Below are positions 54,664-63,655 of a stretch of DNA of 64,000 nucleotides, in pieces. The notes below the pieces were generated by a model. The model was not told the DNA's origin. It worked only from the letters and a program-made list of their open reading frames with translations, and searched no databases. Numbering within the stretch: the first letter of the stretch is position 1; each line of letters opens with the position of its first letter. The position numbers were made by a program, and so were the translations under genes. This DNA is from Rhizobium sp. SEMIA4064 (GTDB lineage Bacteria; Pseudomonadota; Alphaproteobacteria; Rhizobiales; Rhizobiaceae), in the NCBI RefSeq assembly GCF_003025035.1, contig NZ_PYJN01000005.1, forward strand, positions 248,001 through 312,000. The letters run 5' to 3'.

Positions 54664-55329
54664 CTATTGGCTGGCCCAGATGATGCGCGCAATCCACTCC
54701 ACATCCGCAAGATCGAAGCTCCGATTCGGATGCTCGGGGTTGAGCGACAGCAGTTCTATCGACCGCGCGGTCTGTCGCAGCAGCACCTTGGCCATGACCT
54801 CGCCCTCGCGGGTCTTGACGACTACCCGATCATTGCGCCTGATTTGTGCCCCCGGTTCGACGATCAGCACATCGCCATCCCGGTAGAGCGGCAGCATGCT
54901 CTCGCCCTGCACTTCAAGCGCATAGACGCCGCCCTTTTGCCCGGGGGACACCGGAAACTCCACCATGTCCCACCCCTGGCCGACCGGAAAGCCGCCGTCA
55001 TCGAAAAAGCCGCCAGCGCCGGCTTGGGCGAAGCCGAGCAAGGGGATGGAGCTTGTCGGCAAAGGAAAAGCGCGGTCGGCTGCGCTGCTTGTGCTTTCCA
55101 CCGAGCGCATGCAGCCGAGAAACTGCTCCATGCTGGCTCCGGTCGCATCCAGCACCTTGGCGATCGATTCCGTCGAGGGCCAGCGCAAACGTCCGTCCTG
55201 GCTCAGCCGCTTCGACTTGTTGAACGATGTGGGGTCGAGGCCGGCGCGCCGGGCAAGACCGGATGCCGTCAGGGCATGCCGTTCGGCAAGCCTGTCGATC
55301 GCGCTCCATATCTGCTCATGTGACAACAT
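54664..55329 (-). CDS. S24-family HTH repressor (LexA/phage repressor-like)
   Basis: 221 residues. N-terminal HTH (ALTASGLARRAGLDPTSFNKSKRL), then S24 peptidase domain with the nucleophile region VQGESMLPLYRDGDVLIV (Ser in GESM) and the Lys in RNDRVVVKTREGEVMAK. Such proteins self-cleave on DNA damage. It shares a strand and short spacing with the SNase-like gene, so the two form a possible operon. Not LexA itself by N-terminal sequence. Confidence 0.88.
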   Translation of the reverse strand: MLSHEQIWSAIDRLAERHALTASGLARRAGLDPTSFNKSKRLSQDGRLRWPSTESIAKVLDATGASMEQFLGCMRSVESTSSAADRAFPLPTSSIPLLGFAQAGAGGFFDDGGFPVGQGWDMVEFPVSPGQKGGVYALEVQGESMLPLYRDGDVLIVEPGAQIRRNDRVVVKTREGEVMAKVLLRQTARSIELLSLNPEHPNRSFDLADVEWIARIIWASQ

Positions 55330-55470
55330 TGCGGTTCAGCACACTCGGAAGCCGGAATGTTCGGCGTTTGACCCCTAAAGAAAGGTTAACCGAGGCTTTT
55401 TCACGAGTAAAGGGCGGCGTAGGAATAAGGTCCTTTGTCCCCTTGCTTTCGCTTTTTGATTCCAGTAGCT

Positions 55471-55899
55471 TCAGGTCTTCTGCGGCTGCGCCTGGGTGTC
55501 GGGCGCTTCCTTCTGGAATTCCTTCGCCATTCCCATGAAGCCACGCATGAATTTCTCCATGATCCCAAGGGTCCGATCGATGTCGGCGTCGCTCGGCAGG
55601 TTCGATCCGCTGCTTGAGGCGACCGTCTTTTCCAGCTTCGAGACGCGCTCGGAGAGGCGATCGAGTTCGTTTTCATAGGCCGCGCGCTCATCGGCGGCCA
55701 TGCGGCAGACCAGATTGCCGTTCTGATCCTGGCAGATCGACATGGCACCGGTTTGCTTATCCAAACGGACGAAATGATCGCCGCTGCGCTCGAGCTGGAA
55801 GCGCGTGGGGTCCGGCTCCGCGGCGTAGCCGGGCGTGGCGAGAAGAAGAGCGGCAGGCAGGATGAGGGCCGCAAGGCCTGATACCATTTCCTTCGTCAT
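55471..55899 (-). CDS. Exported hypothetical protein
   Basis: 142 residues. Signal peptide up to ATPGYA|AEPDP, a short domain with two cysteines (ISICQ / LVCRM, seen as MSICQDQNGNLVCRMAADE), then a heptad-like helix ENELDRLSERVSKLEKTV (coiled coil) and a Gln/Pro-rich end. Conserved rhizobial hypothetical; no function recognised. Confidence 0.75.
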   Translation of the reverse strand: MTKEMVSGLAALILPAALLLATPGYAAEPDPTRFQLERSGDHFVRLDKQTGAMSICQDQNGNLVCRMAADERAAYENELDRLSERVSKLEKTVASSSGSNLPSDADIDRTLGIMEKFMRGFMGMAKEFQKEAPDTQAQPQKT

Positions 55900-56028
55900 G
55901 TCATCCTCCGAATTTTCTGCTTAATGTGCATCCATCTGCACTTTTCCCGGTGATCCCCGTGGACATCGGCAACGGTTTTCGTGCAAAGCCCTATCAAGGA
56001 CACAAGTCATGTAAGGATGATGACTGCG

Positions 56029-56373
56029 ATGCCAGTGGTTTACAAGATCGTGCCGGATACGCTCTGGCAGCAAGCCAGACAAACCGGTGTTTTTAATGGC
56101 GCGTCGATCGATCTGACCGACAATTTCATCCACCTTTCGACGGCAAAGCAGGCGAAGGAAACCGCCGCACGCTATTTTGTCGGCCAGGAGGACCTGCTGC
56201 TGGTGGCGATCGACGGCGACGCGCTCGGCGACAAGCTGGTGTTCGAGCCCTCGCGTGGCGGCGATCTTTTCCCGCATCTCTACGCGCCGCTGCAGCTTTC
56301 GGCCGTGCTCTGGGAAAAGCCGTTGCCGCTTGGCCCCGATGGCGCGCATGTCTTTCCGGAGATGCCGGAATGA
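56029..56373 (+). CDS. DUF952 family protein
   Basis: 114 residues. VVYKIVPDTLWQQARQTGVFNGASIDLTDNFIHLST is the family start, with the ADP-ribosyltransferase-like fold described for DUF952. Overlaps the pyrD start by four bases (ATGA at 56370-56373), a pairing often seen in Rhizobiales. Start uncertain: AAGGA suits the ATG at 56029 best; 56017 and 56020 are close. Confidence 0.85.
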   Translation: MPVVYKIVPDTLWQQARQTGVFNGASIDLTDNFIHLSTAKQAKETAARYFVGQEDLLLVAIDGDALGDKLVFEPSRGGDLFPHLYAPLQLSAVLWEKPLPLGPDGAHVFPEMPE

Positions 56374-57458
56374 TCGGCGCCTTCCGCGATCTCGGCCGGC
56401 GTGGTCTCTTCATGTTCGATCCGGAAACGGCGCATGGAATGTCGATCGCGGCGCTGAGATCCGGTCTTGTTCCGGCCTGCCGGATCAGCAATGATCCCCG
56501 ACTGCGTCAGACTGTGGCCGGATTGGATTTTGCCAATCCGCTCGGCATGGCCGCCGGCTATGACAAGAACGCCGAGGTGCCGGAGGCGCTGTTGAAGCTC
56601 GGCTTCGGCTTTACCGAAATCGGCACGGTGACGCCGAAGCCGCAATCCGGCAATCCGCGCCCGCGCATCTTCCGCCTGGTCGAGGACGAGGGCGTCATCA
56701 ACCGCCTCGGCTTCAACAATGAAGGCCACGATGCGGCCTTCCGGCGTCTGCAGCCGATCCGCGGCAAGGGCATCATCGGCGTCAACATCGGCGCCAACAA
56801 GGATAGCGCCGACCGGATCGCCGATTACGTCGCCGGCATCCGCCGTTTCTATTCCGTGGCGCGCTATTTCACCGCCAACATCTCCTCGCCGAACACGCCG
56901 GGCCTGCGCGATCTGCAGGCGCGGGAAAGCCTTTCGGCGCTGTTGTCGGCAGTGCTTGCCGCACGCGACGAAGAGGCGGCAAAGGCAGGCAAAAAGATCC
57001 CGGTTTTTTTGAAGATAGCCCCCGATCTGACGGAAGAGGGCATGGATGACATCGCTGCCGAAGTTTTGGCTCATGCGCTGGACGGGTTGATCGTCTCCAA
57101 CACCACGCTTTCGCGCGACGGGCTGAGAGATCAGGCCCAGGCGAAGGAAGCCGGTGGCCTCTCCGGCCAGCCGCTCTTCGAAAAATCCACAGTCGTCCTC
57201 GCAAAGATGCGTCGCCGCGTCGGTGCGGCCCTGCCGATTATCGGCGTTGGCGGTGTTTCATCGGCGGAGACGGCGCTGGAGAAGATCAAGGCCGGCGCCG
57301 ATCTCGTGCAGCTTTATTCGTGCATGGTCTATGAAGGCCCGGGCCTGCCGGGCCGTATCGTGAGCGGCCTGTCGAAGCTGCTCGACCGCGAGCGTGTCGG
57401 CTCGATCCGCGAGTTGCGCGACAGCAGGCTCGATCATTGGGCCGACAGAAACGTCTGA
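56370..57458 (+). CDS. pyrD: Dihydroorotate dehydrogenase (quinone)
   Basis: 362 residues, class 2 enzyme on the inner membrane. Oxidises dihydroorotate using quinone. N-terminal hydrophobic helix region, NPLGMAAGYDKNAEVPEALLKLGFGFTEIGTVTPKPQ, GVNIGANKD, ANISSPNTPGLRDLQ and LIVSNTT are all characteristic. Couples with DUF952 upstream; its 3' end overlaps the convergent MATE gene by 25 bp. Confidence 0.96.
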   Translation: MIGAFRDLGRRGLFMFDPETAHGMSIAALRSGLVPACRISNDPRLRQTVAGLDFANPLGMAAGYDKNAEVPEALLKLGFGFTEIGTVTPKPQSGNPRPRIFRLVEDEGVINRLGFNNEGHDAAFRRLQPIRGKGIIGVNIGANKDSADRIADYVAGIRRFYSVARYFTANISSPNTPGLRDLQARESLSALLSAVLAARDEEAAKAGKKIPVFLKIAPDLTEEGMDDIAAEVLAHALDGLIVSNTTLSRDGLRDQAQAKEAGGLSGQPLFEKSTVVLAKMRRRVGAALPIIGVGGVSSAETALEKIKAGADLVQLYSCMVYEGPGLPGRIVSGLSKLLDRERVGSIRELRDSRLDHWADRNV

Positions 57459-58783
57459 TAGGCCCGCTTCTTCAGCCCCATGACCAGGAAAATGCCGCGG
57501 AACAGCAGGAAGGCGTTCATGGCCAGCCACAGGCCGTGGTTGCCAAGGGTCGGCACGAAGACGGCAAGTGCCAATAGATAGCCGGCGAACGACATCAGCA
57601 TGCGATTGCGCATGTCGCGCGACCATGTGGCGCCGATGAAGACGCCATCCATCAGAAATGCGAGCGCGCCGGTGAGCCCGGTGACAGCGGCCCAGGGCAA
57701 GTAAGTTTCGGCCGCAGTGCGCACCTCCTCCGAGGTCGTCAGCAGCCGGATCAGCGCCGGGCCGAGGGTGAAGAAGAACACGGTCGCGGCAAATGCCAGC
57801 CCAAAGGACCAAAGCCCGGTCAGCTTCAATCCGCGCTCGAAGGCCGGGCGATAGTTGGCGCCGATCGAGCGGCCGGTGATCTGCTCGGCGGCATTCGCCA
57901 GTCCGTCGAGGTAATAGCCGGAAAGCAGAAAGAAGTTCATCAGCACGGCGTTGGCGGCAAGTGTCACCGCGCCGAACGTATTGCCGATGCGCGTCATCAG
58001 CGTGAAGGCGCCGATCAGCACGAACGTGCGGATGAGGATATCGCGGTTGAGCGCGAAAAGCTGCGTGAGTTTGGCGCGGGAGAGGAGGTCCGCGCGGGTA
58101 GGTCTTGGTTCGCCGGCAAAGCCGCGCAGCACAATGGCAAGGCCGGTGAGAGCGCCTGTCGCTTCGCCGATCAAAGTACCCCAGGCGACACCTGCCACAC
58201 CCCAGCCCAGCCAGAGGCCGAGCAGGACGGCGAGGATGATGTTGACGCCGTTGATCAAGGTTTGCAGCAGAAGCCCGATGCGGCCCTGGCCGCGCCCGAG
58301 CACGAAGCCGAGGATGGCGTAGTTGGCGAGCGCCGCTGGGCCGGATAGCATGCGGATCGAGAAATAGGTGCGTGTCGCGTCGGCAATGCCGCCTTCCGGT
58401 CCCATCAGCCTGATGCCGAGCCAGAGCAATATGGGCGACAACAGCAGAAGCAGCAGACCGCATCCGAGCGCCGACAGCAGCGCCCGCCAAAACACCGCCT
58501 GCTGCTCATGCCCGTCGCGGCGGCCATAGGCTTGCGCCGTCAGGCCAGTCGTCGACGAGCGCAGGAAGTTGAAGCTCGCGAAGAGGAGATCGAAGAGCAC
58601 CGCACCGATCGCCAGCCCGGCGAGTGCGTCCGGCAGGCCGAGATGCCCGACGACGGCCGTATCAACGAGGCCGAGCAACGGTGTCGTCATGAAGCCGAGC
58701 GTCATCGGAATAGCGATCGACAGCACCAGCCGGTGCGTCACATCGAAAGGCAGAACCCTTCCGCTATGCTCTCGATGATCCAT
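57434..58783 (-). CDS. MATE-family efflux transporter
   Basis: 449 residues, 12 membrane helices in two six-helix halves, Na+/H+-drug antiporter family (DinF-like). The first helix region HRLVLSIAIPMTLGFMTTPLLGLVDTAVVGHLG is MATE-typical. Start set at the ATG (58783); a TTG six bases upstream opens the frame. Substrate unknown. Confidence 0.9.
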   Translation of the reverse strand: MDHREHSGRVLPFDVTHRLVLSIAIPMTLGFMTTPLLGLVDTAVVGHLGLPDALAGLAIGAVLFDLLFASFNFLRSSTTGLTAQAYGRRDGHEQQAVFWRALLSALGCGLLLLLLSPILLWLGIRLMGPEGGIADATRTYFSIRMLSGPAALANYAILGFVLGRGQGRIGLLLQTLINGVNIILAVLLGLWLGWGVAGVAWGTLIGEATGALTGLAIVLRGFAGEPRPTRADLLSRAKLTQLFALNRDILIRTFVLIGAFTLMTRIGNTFGAVTLAANAVLMNFFLLSGYYLDGLANAAEQITGRSIGANYRPAFERGLKLTGLWSFGLAFAATVFFFTLGPALIRLLTTSEEVRTAAETYLPWAAVTGLTGALAFLMDGVFIGATWSRDMRNRMLMSFAGYLLALAVFVPTLGNHGLWLAMNAFLLFRGIFLVMGLKKRAYQTFLSAQ

Positions 58784-58800
58784 GTCCAATCAGCCCGTCT

Positions 58801-59304
58801 TCAATTCGAAGACAGCACCATGGACCAATAGGGCTTGTCACTGGAAGAGGGAGCATAGGCAAGGGCGACGCCGAGGCCGTTATATTTGCCGAGCATGTTG
58901 TGCAAATGCTTCGGCGAATTGATCCAGGCCGTCACCGCGGCGTTCACGTCGCGCTGGCCCTCGGCAATATTTTCGGCCGCCGGCAGCTTGACGCCGCTCG
59001 CCTTGACGCGCGTGCCGAAATTGTCGCCGATGCCGATCAGATGTTCCATCTTGCCGGCATCAGCCATGCGCTTGGCCTGGTAGATCGCGGCCGTGCTGGC
59101 AGCCGGATCGATCTTGAGCGGCGGCAGACCGTTTTTGGCGCGCAAGGAGTTGACGAGCGGCAGCGCGGAAGCGGTCTCGTCGTTGGCCGGCGTGTTGGAA
59201 ACATGGGTGGGCGGCGTGGCGCAGCTTGCGACGATGGCAGCGAGCGCAAGGCCGGTGAGACGCAGCGCGTGGCGCCGTGTAGAAAGCGGAATGTTTGAGA
59301 TCAT
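58801..59304 (-). CDS. CAP-domain lipoprotein
   Basis: 167 residues. A lipobox-like end of signal peptide (ALAAIVASCATPP, Cys as acyl site), then a CAP/SCP domain: LVNSLRAKNGLPPLKIDPAASTAAIYQAKRMADAGKMEH and AENIAEGQRDVNAAVTAWINSPKHLHNML (AENIAEG, W-x-SPxHxxNML). Starts one base after the stop of the DUF6460 gene, implying coupling. Confidence 0.87.
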   Translation of the reverse strand: MISNIPLSTRRHALRLTGLALAAIVASCATPPTHVSNTPANDETASALPLVNSLRAKNGLPPLKIDPAASTAAIYQAKRMADAGKMEHLIGIGDNFGTRVKASGVKLPAAENIAEGQRDVNAAVTAWINSPKHLHNMLGKYNGLGVALAYAPSSSDKPYWSMVLSSN

Positions 59305-59305
59305 A

Positions 59306-59572
59306 TCAGCGGCGATAATTGAAAAGGCGGAGGATGATGAAGAGCGGAATGACGATGCTGGCGCCGAGCAGCACATAATCGCCGAACTCGCCGAGCGCGG
59401 CAAAGCCGCTGTGCCAGAGATCAAGGAGGAAGCGGCGGACACCATAGAGGAAGTCGAGCGGCCGCCAGCCGAAGAATTTCATCACGAAACCGACGATCAG
59501 CGACACGATAATAAGCTTCACGAGTGTACGGCCGGGCGAGTCGCCGAGGAACCTGTTCACCTGATCGGACAT
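59306..59572 (-). CDS. DUF6460 family small membrane protein
   Basis: 88 residues, two membrane helices (LVKLIIVSLIVGFVMKFFGW and YVLLGASIVIPLFIILRLF) with a short amphipathic region between. The starting residues MSDQVNRFLGDSPGRT match the family. Operon with the CAP lipoprotein. Function unknown. Confidence 0.8.
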   Translation of the reverse strand: MSDQVNRFLGDSPGRTLVKLIIVSLIVGFVMKFFGWRPLDFLYGVRRFLLDLWHSGFAALGEFGDYVLLGASIVIPLFIILRLFNYRR

Positions 59573-59753
59573 GCGGCTGTCTCCATAATGCCTGTCGAGC
59601 GGTTTTGAGATAAGGCTGTGGCCTGCGACTCGCAAGCGCTTTTGCCCGATACGTACTGAAACCGTACTTACTCGAAACAGGTGTCTGCCTGAAATAGGAC
59701 TTGAGTTTTTTTGTGACCGCGTCCAAAGGCGGGTGCCAAACAGGACCGAAATC

Positions 59754-60698
59754 ATGCTGCCGAGCCAGCTTTCCTCCGGCGACGTCATCGCCGACCGTCG
59801 CGCCGACTATGCGAAGATGCTCGCCGAAAACGGCGAGCCGGCCAGTGCTGCCGAATTGATGGAGCAGGCGCTGGAGTTGACGCCGGGCTGGGCCGCCGGC
59901 TGGTTTACGCTCGCGACCTATCGTGAAAAAGCCGGGAATACGGAAGGCGCCATCGAGGCGCTGAACAAGGTTCTGGCGCTTGATGCCGGCGATGTCTTCG
60001 GCGCCCGGCTGAAGCTTTCAGTTCTGGGAGCGGCCGATCTGCCCGATCAGCCGCCGAGCCGCTATGTCGAGCGTCTCTTCGACGACTATGCCGACCGCTT
60101 CGAGACGTCGCTGGTCGAAAAGCTCGGCTATAGCGTGCCGCAGAAGCTCGCGGCTCTGGTCGCCGATACGGCCGGCATGCCCGGGCATTTCCGTCTTGTC
60201 GTCGATCTCGGCTGCGGCACGGGCCTGTTCGGTCCGGAAATCCGCGGACGCGTCGATCGGCTGGAAGGGTTCGACCTGTCGAAAGGCATGCTCGCCAAGG
60301 CAGCGGAGAAGGGTGTCTATGATCACCTGGGACAAGCCGATCTGTCGCTGTCGCCGCTCCAGTCCGGCGTCTTCGACGGCGGGCTCGCGCCGGCACGGGC
60401 CGATCTGATCACGGCGGCCGACGTGCTGATGTATCTCGGCAATCTCCAGGGCGTCATGGCGATCGTCAGGGAACTGGCCGCATCCGGGGCTGTGTTTGCC
60501 TTTTCCGTCGAGGATGCGGAAGAAGAGGAGGGGTATCTCCTGCGCGATTCCCTGCGTTTCGCCCACTCGGAGGCCTATATCAGGACGATATTGGCCGCTC
60601 ATGGCTTCGCTGTCCTCGCTCTTGCGCGCAGCATCATTCGCATGGATGCCGGAAGACCGGTGCACGGCATTTTGTTTGTTACATGGAAATCGGCCTGA
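59754..60698 (+). CDS. TPR-containing SAM-dependent methyltransferase
   Basis: 314 residues. Two tetratricopeptide-type units at about 20-90 (AKMLAENGEPASAAELMEQALELTPGWAAGWFTLA, TEGAIEALNKVLALDAGD) lead to a class I methyltransferase with motif I VVDLGCGTGLFG near residue 155, LEGFDLSKGML and LITAADVLMYLG. Similar proteins are annotated as trans-aconitate-like or protein methyltransferases; substrate unknown. AGGA lies seven bases before the ATG at 59754. Confidence 0.87.
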   Translation: MLPSQLSSGDVIADRRADYAKMLAENGEPASAAELMEQALELTPGWAAGWFTLATYREKAGNTEGAIEALNKVLALDAGDVFGARLKLSVLGAADLPDQPPSRYVERLFDDYADRFETSLVEKLGYSVPQKLAALVADTAGMPGHFRLVVDLGCGTGLFGPEIRGRVDRLEGFDLSKGMLAKAAEKGVYDHLGQADLSLSPLQSGVFDGGLAPARADLITAADVLMYLGNLQGVMAIVRELAASGAVFAFSVEDAEEEEGYLLRDSLRFAHSEAYIRTILAAHGFAVLALARSIIRMDAGRPVHGILFVTWKSA

Positions 60699-60859
60699 TC
60701 GACCCATTTTCGCGAATTCGCGATAGGCCCGCATCCCTCAACAAGGGAAAACATCGTGGGGAACCTGGGCGCCCTCGGCGGAGGTAGTCGCGCTCAATCA
60801 CTTCGTCACGACCAACCATCGGGCGGATCGCTATATCGCGCTGCAGGGAGCGGCGACGA

Positions 60860-61051
60860 CTATTGTTTGCGGGTCTCGTCGGACTCCGAGATGGCGGCCT
60901 CATGATACCAGCTATCGAAAGCAGCCGTCGCGATGGTCGGGCCGATATCGGGATTGAGGTTCACTTGATCGCGTTGGCCGGCAGGAATGGGCCGGGTCTT
61001 GATGGGAAACTTAAAAATCTTTGCCGTTTCGTGTTGAGGGCTGACTGCCAT
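60860..61051 (-). CDS. DUF2735 small protein divergent from glnII
   Basis: 63 residues. HETAKIFKFPIKTRP is the DUF2735 signature. It is small, soluble and divergent from glnII, the usual rhizobial arrangement. GGGGAGAG lies before the ATG at 61051. Role unknown; nitrogen linkage inferred from place. Confidence 0.83.
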   Translation of the reverse strand: MAVSPQHETAKIFKFPIKTRPIPAGQRDQVNLNPDIGPTIATAAFDSWYHEAAISESDETRKQ

Positions 61052-61494
61052 TGCAATGTCTCTCCCCTTTTTGTGCTCAAGCGGGAGCGCTTCAAGAGAC
61101 AGCTTATATGTAGCAGAGTCGGAGCCCGTTTTTGAGGTATTTGCACAAATAAAATGCAAAAGGTTGAATTTATAGGCATTTTGAGATTTTGCGACGCCAG
61201 AATGTGGTTTTCGGGCGCCTAATTGTTGCGCTGCTTCGAATCTGCCGCACTGCGACAAGTTGGCAGCACCTTTCGGCCAAGTTCCTCACGATTTTGAGAG
61301 AATCCGAGCCAGGGCGATGGAAAATTGGCAAAAATTGACTCCGATTTGTGCATTTTTCTTCGAACGGCAGCGCATCTCGTTCAAATTGGCATGTCAAATG
61401 CATGTCACATGGCGGCCGTAGGTGGCGAAGATTTCCGGGCGGGCGCCTTCGAATTTTCTCTGCTTCGGGTAGTTAAACCCTTATGAGGTGCGTA
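61052..61494. promoter_or_regulatory. DUF2735-glnII divergent control region
   Basis: 443 bp with no gene. TTTGCA and TGCAAA form a dyad with a 9-base spacer at 61140-61160, and a sigma-54 box lies at 61387-61402. NtrC sites are expected here for glnII but I cannot place them with confidence. Confidence 0.5.
61387..61402 (+). promoter_or_regulatory. Sigma-54 promoter of glnII
   Basis: TGGCAT-GTCAA-ATGCA: the invariant GG and GC are at the right -24/-12 spacing, 93 bases before the start codon. Confidence 0.82.
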
Positions 61495-62535
61495 ATGACG
61501 AAGTTTAAGCTCGAGTATATCTGGCTCGACGGGTACACCCCGGTACCGAACCTGCGCGGTAAAACGCAGATCAAGGAATTTGCTGATTTTCCGAAGCTTG
61601 AAGAGCTTCCGCTTTGGGGCTTCGACGGTTCGTCGACGATGCAGGCCGAAGGCCGTAGCTCCGATTGCGTGCTGAAGCCTGTAGCGATCTATCCGGATCC
61701 GGCGCGTACGAACGGCGCCCTCGTCATGTGCGAAGTCATGATGCCGGACGGCGTAACGCCGCATCCGTCCAACAGCCGCGCCACCATCCTCGACGACGAA
61801 GACGCTTGGTTCGGCTTCGAGCAGGAATACTTCTTCTACAAGGACGGCCGTCCGCTCGGCTTCCCGGAATCCGGTTACCCGGCTCCGCAGGGCCCGTACT
61901 ACACCGGCGTCGGCTATAAGAACGTCGGCGATGTCGCTCGCGAGATCGTTGAAGAGCATCTCGACCTTTGCCTCGAAGCAGGCATCAACCACGAAGGCAT
62001 CAACGCCGAAGTGGCCAAGGGTCAGTGGGAATTCCAGATTTTCGGCAAGGGCTCCAAGCGCGCCGCCGACCAGATCTGGATGGCACGTTACCTGCTGCTG
62101 CGTCTGTGCGAAAAGTACGGCATCGACATCGAGTTCCATTGCAAGCCGCTCGGCGACACCGACTGGAACGGCTCGGGCATGCACTGCAACTTCTCGACCA
62201 AGTTCATGCGCGAAGTCGGCGGCAAGGCCTATTTCGAAGCGCTCATGGCTCAGTTCGACAAGAACCTGCACGACCATATTGCGGTCTACGGCCCGGACAA
62301 CCACATGCGCCTGACCGGCAAGCATGAAACGGCTCCGTGGAACAAGTTCAGCTACGGTGTTGCCGACCGCGGTGCTTCCATCCGCGTTCCGCACTCGTTC
62401 ATCAAGAACGACTACAAGGGCTACCTCGAAGATCGTCGTCCGAACTCTCAGGGTTGCCCCTATCAGATCGCTTCCCAGGTTCTGAAGACCATCTCGGAAG
62501 TTCCGACGGCTGGCTTCGCTTCGGCTGCTGCTTAA
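61495..62535 (+). CDS. glnII: Glutamine synthetase type II
   Basis: 346 residues, the eukaryote-like octameric GSII found in rhizobia. Makes glutamine from glutamate, ammonia and ATP. Seen: LPLWGFDGSSTMQAEGRSSD, ATP-binding HCKPLGDTDWNGSGMHCNFSTKFMR and the Glu-binding region KHETAPWNKFSYGVADRGASIRVP. No adenylylation site of the type I enzyme. The ATG at 61495 has GAGGTG upstream; a start 12 bases earlier is less likely. Under sigma-54/NtrC control, by family and by the promoter. Confidence 0.97.
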   Translation: MTKFKLEYIWLDGYTPVPNLRGKTQIKEFADFPKLEELPLWGFDGSSTMQAEGRSSDCVLKPVAIYPDPARTNGALVMCEVMMPDGVTPHPSNSRATILDDEDAWFGFEQEYFFYKDGRPLGFPESGYPAPQGPYYTGVGYKNVGDVAREIVEEHLDLCLEAGINHEGINAEVAKGQWEFQIFGKGSKRAADQIWMARYLLLRLCEKYGIDIEFHCKPLGDTDWNGSGMHCNFSTKFMREVGGKAYFEALMAQFDKNLHDHIAVYGPDNHMRLTGKHETAPWNKFSYGVADRGASIRVPHSFIKNDYKGYLEDRRPNSQGCPYQIASQVLKTISEVPTAGFASAAA

Positions 62536-62541
62536 TCATTA

Positions 62542-62607
62542 TCGGTCTCGGCTTGCCGAGACCGAGAAAAATAAAAAAAGCGCGGGATTTCGGTCCCGCG
62601 CTTTTTT
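62542..62607 (+). terminator. Tandem terminators after glnII
   Basis: First stem TCGGTCTCGG/CCGAGACCGA (62542-62565) followed by A-rich sequence; second stem GCGCGGGA/TCCCGCGC (62580-62601) with an A-run before and a T-run after, so it works both ways for the convergent AhpD-like gene. Confidence 0.88.
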
Positions 62608-62623
62608 GTTTCCATTTCAGTGC

Positions 62624-63085
62624 CTATGCGGCCTTCGCATCCTTGTCGATCGGATGCTGCGCGCGGAAACCGACGGCCAGCCGATTCCAGACATTGATCA
62701 CGCCGATTGCGACGGTGATCTTGACGATCTCTTCCTCGCTGAAATGCTGCTTGAGCGGTTCGAAATCCGCATCCGGTATGCCGGTCTGGGCAATCTTGGT
62801 GACGGAATCAACCCAGCGTAGCAGGGCGCGTTCGCGGTCGTCGTAAACGGGCGATTCCCACCAGACGCACATCAGGTTGATCCACTGCTCGCTGAGGCCG
62901 TCATGCCGGGCTTCCTTGACATGCATGTCGACGCAATAGGCGCAGCCGTTGATCTGCGACGCCCTGAGCTTGATCAGGTGGATGAAACGACGCTCCAGCC
63001 CGGAGGTCTGGACGAAGTTCTCCAGCGCGGTAACGGCCTTGTAGGAGTCCGGGGAAGCCTTGGCAAAGTTGAAACGAGGTTGCAT
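62624..63085 (-). CDS. Carboxymuconolactone decarboxylase/AhpD-like protein
   Basis: 153 residues. CMD domain with the redox CxxC and downstream His (NGCAYCVDMHVKEA), as in AhpD-type alkylhydroperoxidases. Probably reduces peroxides via a thiol partner. It is the likely target of the Rrf2 regulator 23 bases upstream on the same strand. Confidence 0.9.
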   Translation of the reverse strand: MQPRFNFAKASPDSYKAVTALENFVQTSGLERRFIHLIKLRASQINGCAYCVDMHVKEARHDGLSEQWINLMCVWWESPVYDDRERALLRWVDSVTKIAQTGIPDADFEPLKQHFSEEEIVKITVAIGVINVWNRLAVGFRAQHPIDKDAKAA

Positions 63086-63108
63086 GGTTTTCTCCTTGGG
63101 TTCTGGAT

Positions 63109-63609
63109 CTATCGGGTGGTTCTGCGTTCATTGAGGGCAAGGAAGGCGCAGCCCCTTGCCGCGATGCTGCCGTCGTCGCCCGCCGCAAGATCGGCGAGGA
63201 TATCGGCAATGGTGGTCTTGGCGAGCTCGGCGCGGTACACCCGCTCGGCTGCCAGCATCGCCGCGCTGATGCCGCACGGCTTTGCAAAGTATTTTCCAGG
63301 CAGCGGGTTTGGCCCGCGCTGGCGAATCTCGGCGCAGCGAAAGGCGGGCGCCGGTCCTTCGACAGCAAGCACGATATCGAGAAGGGTGATTTTGGCCGGT
63401 AGACGCGCCAGCCGGTAGCCACCCTTGGGGCCGGGTACGGTATCAAGAATGCCGGCGCCGGAAAGCGCCTGCAGATGCTTCAAGAGATAGCTCACCGACA
63501 CCCCATGAAACTCGGCAATCGCCGCCGCCGAAAGCACTCCGCCCTCGGACAATCCGGCCAGCATCCCGACGCTGTGTATGGCCTGTTCAACGCCTTCGCC
63601 GAGTTTCAT
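63109..63609 (-). CDS. Rrf2-family transcriptional regulator
   Basis: 166 residues. Winged HTH EGGVLSAAAIAEFHGVSVSYLLKHLQALSGAGILDTVPGPKGGYRLAR (recognition helix SVSYLLKHLQAL) with three later Cys (RCAEIR, KPCGIS, RGCAFL) that could hold a sensor ligand. First gene of a two-gene operon with the AhpD-like gene, so redox control is likely. Confidence 0.88.
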   Translation of the reverse strand: MKLGEGVEQAIHSVGMLAGLSEGGVLSAAAIAEFHGVSVSYLLKHLQALSGAGILDTVPGPKGGYRLARLPAKITLLDIVLAVEGPAPAFRCAEIRQRGPNPLPGKYFAKPCGISAAMLAAERVYRAELAKTTIADILADLAAGDDGSIAARGCAFLALNERRTTR

Positions 63610-63624
63610 TGGTTCGTCCTTTTT

Positions 63625-63655
63625 ATATCGTGGATATTTTTTATCCGTGATTATT
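63625..63655. promoter_or_regulatory. Rrf2-type dyad before the regulator gene
   Basis: GGATA and TATCC face each other over five T (63632-63646), with partial symmetry outward (TCGT/GTGA). It lies 16-46 bases upstream of the Rrf2 start, as for an autoregulated promoter. Confidence 0.6.
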
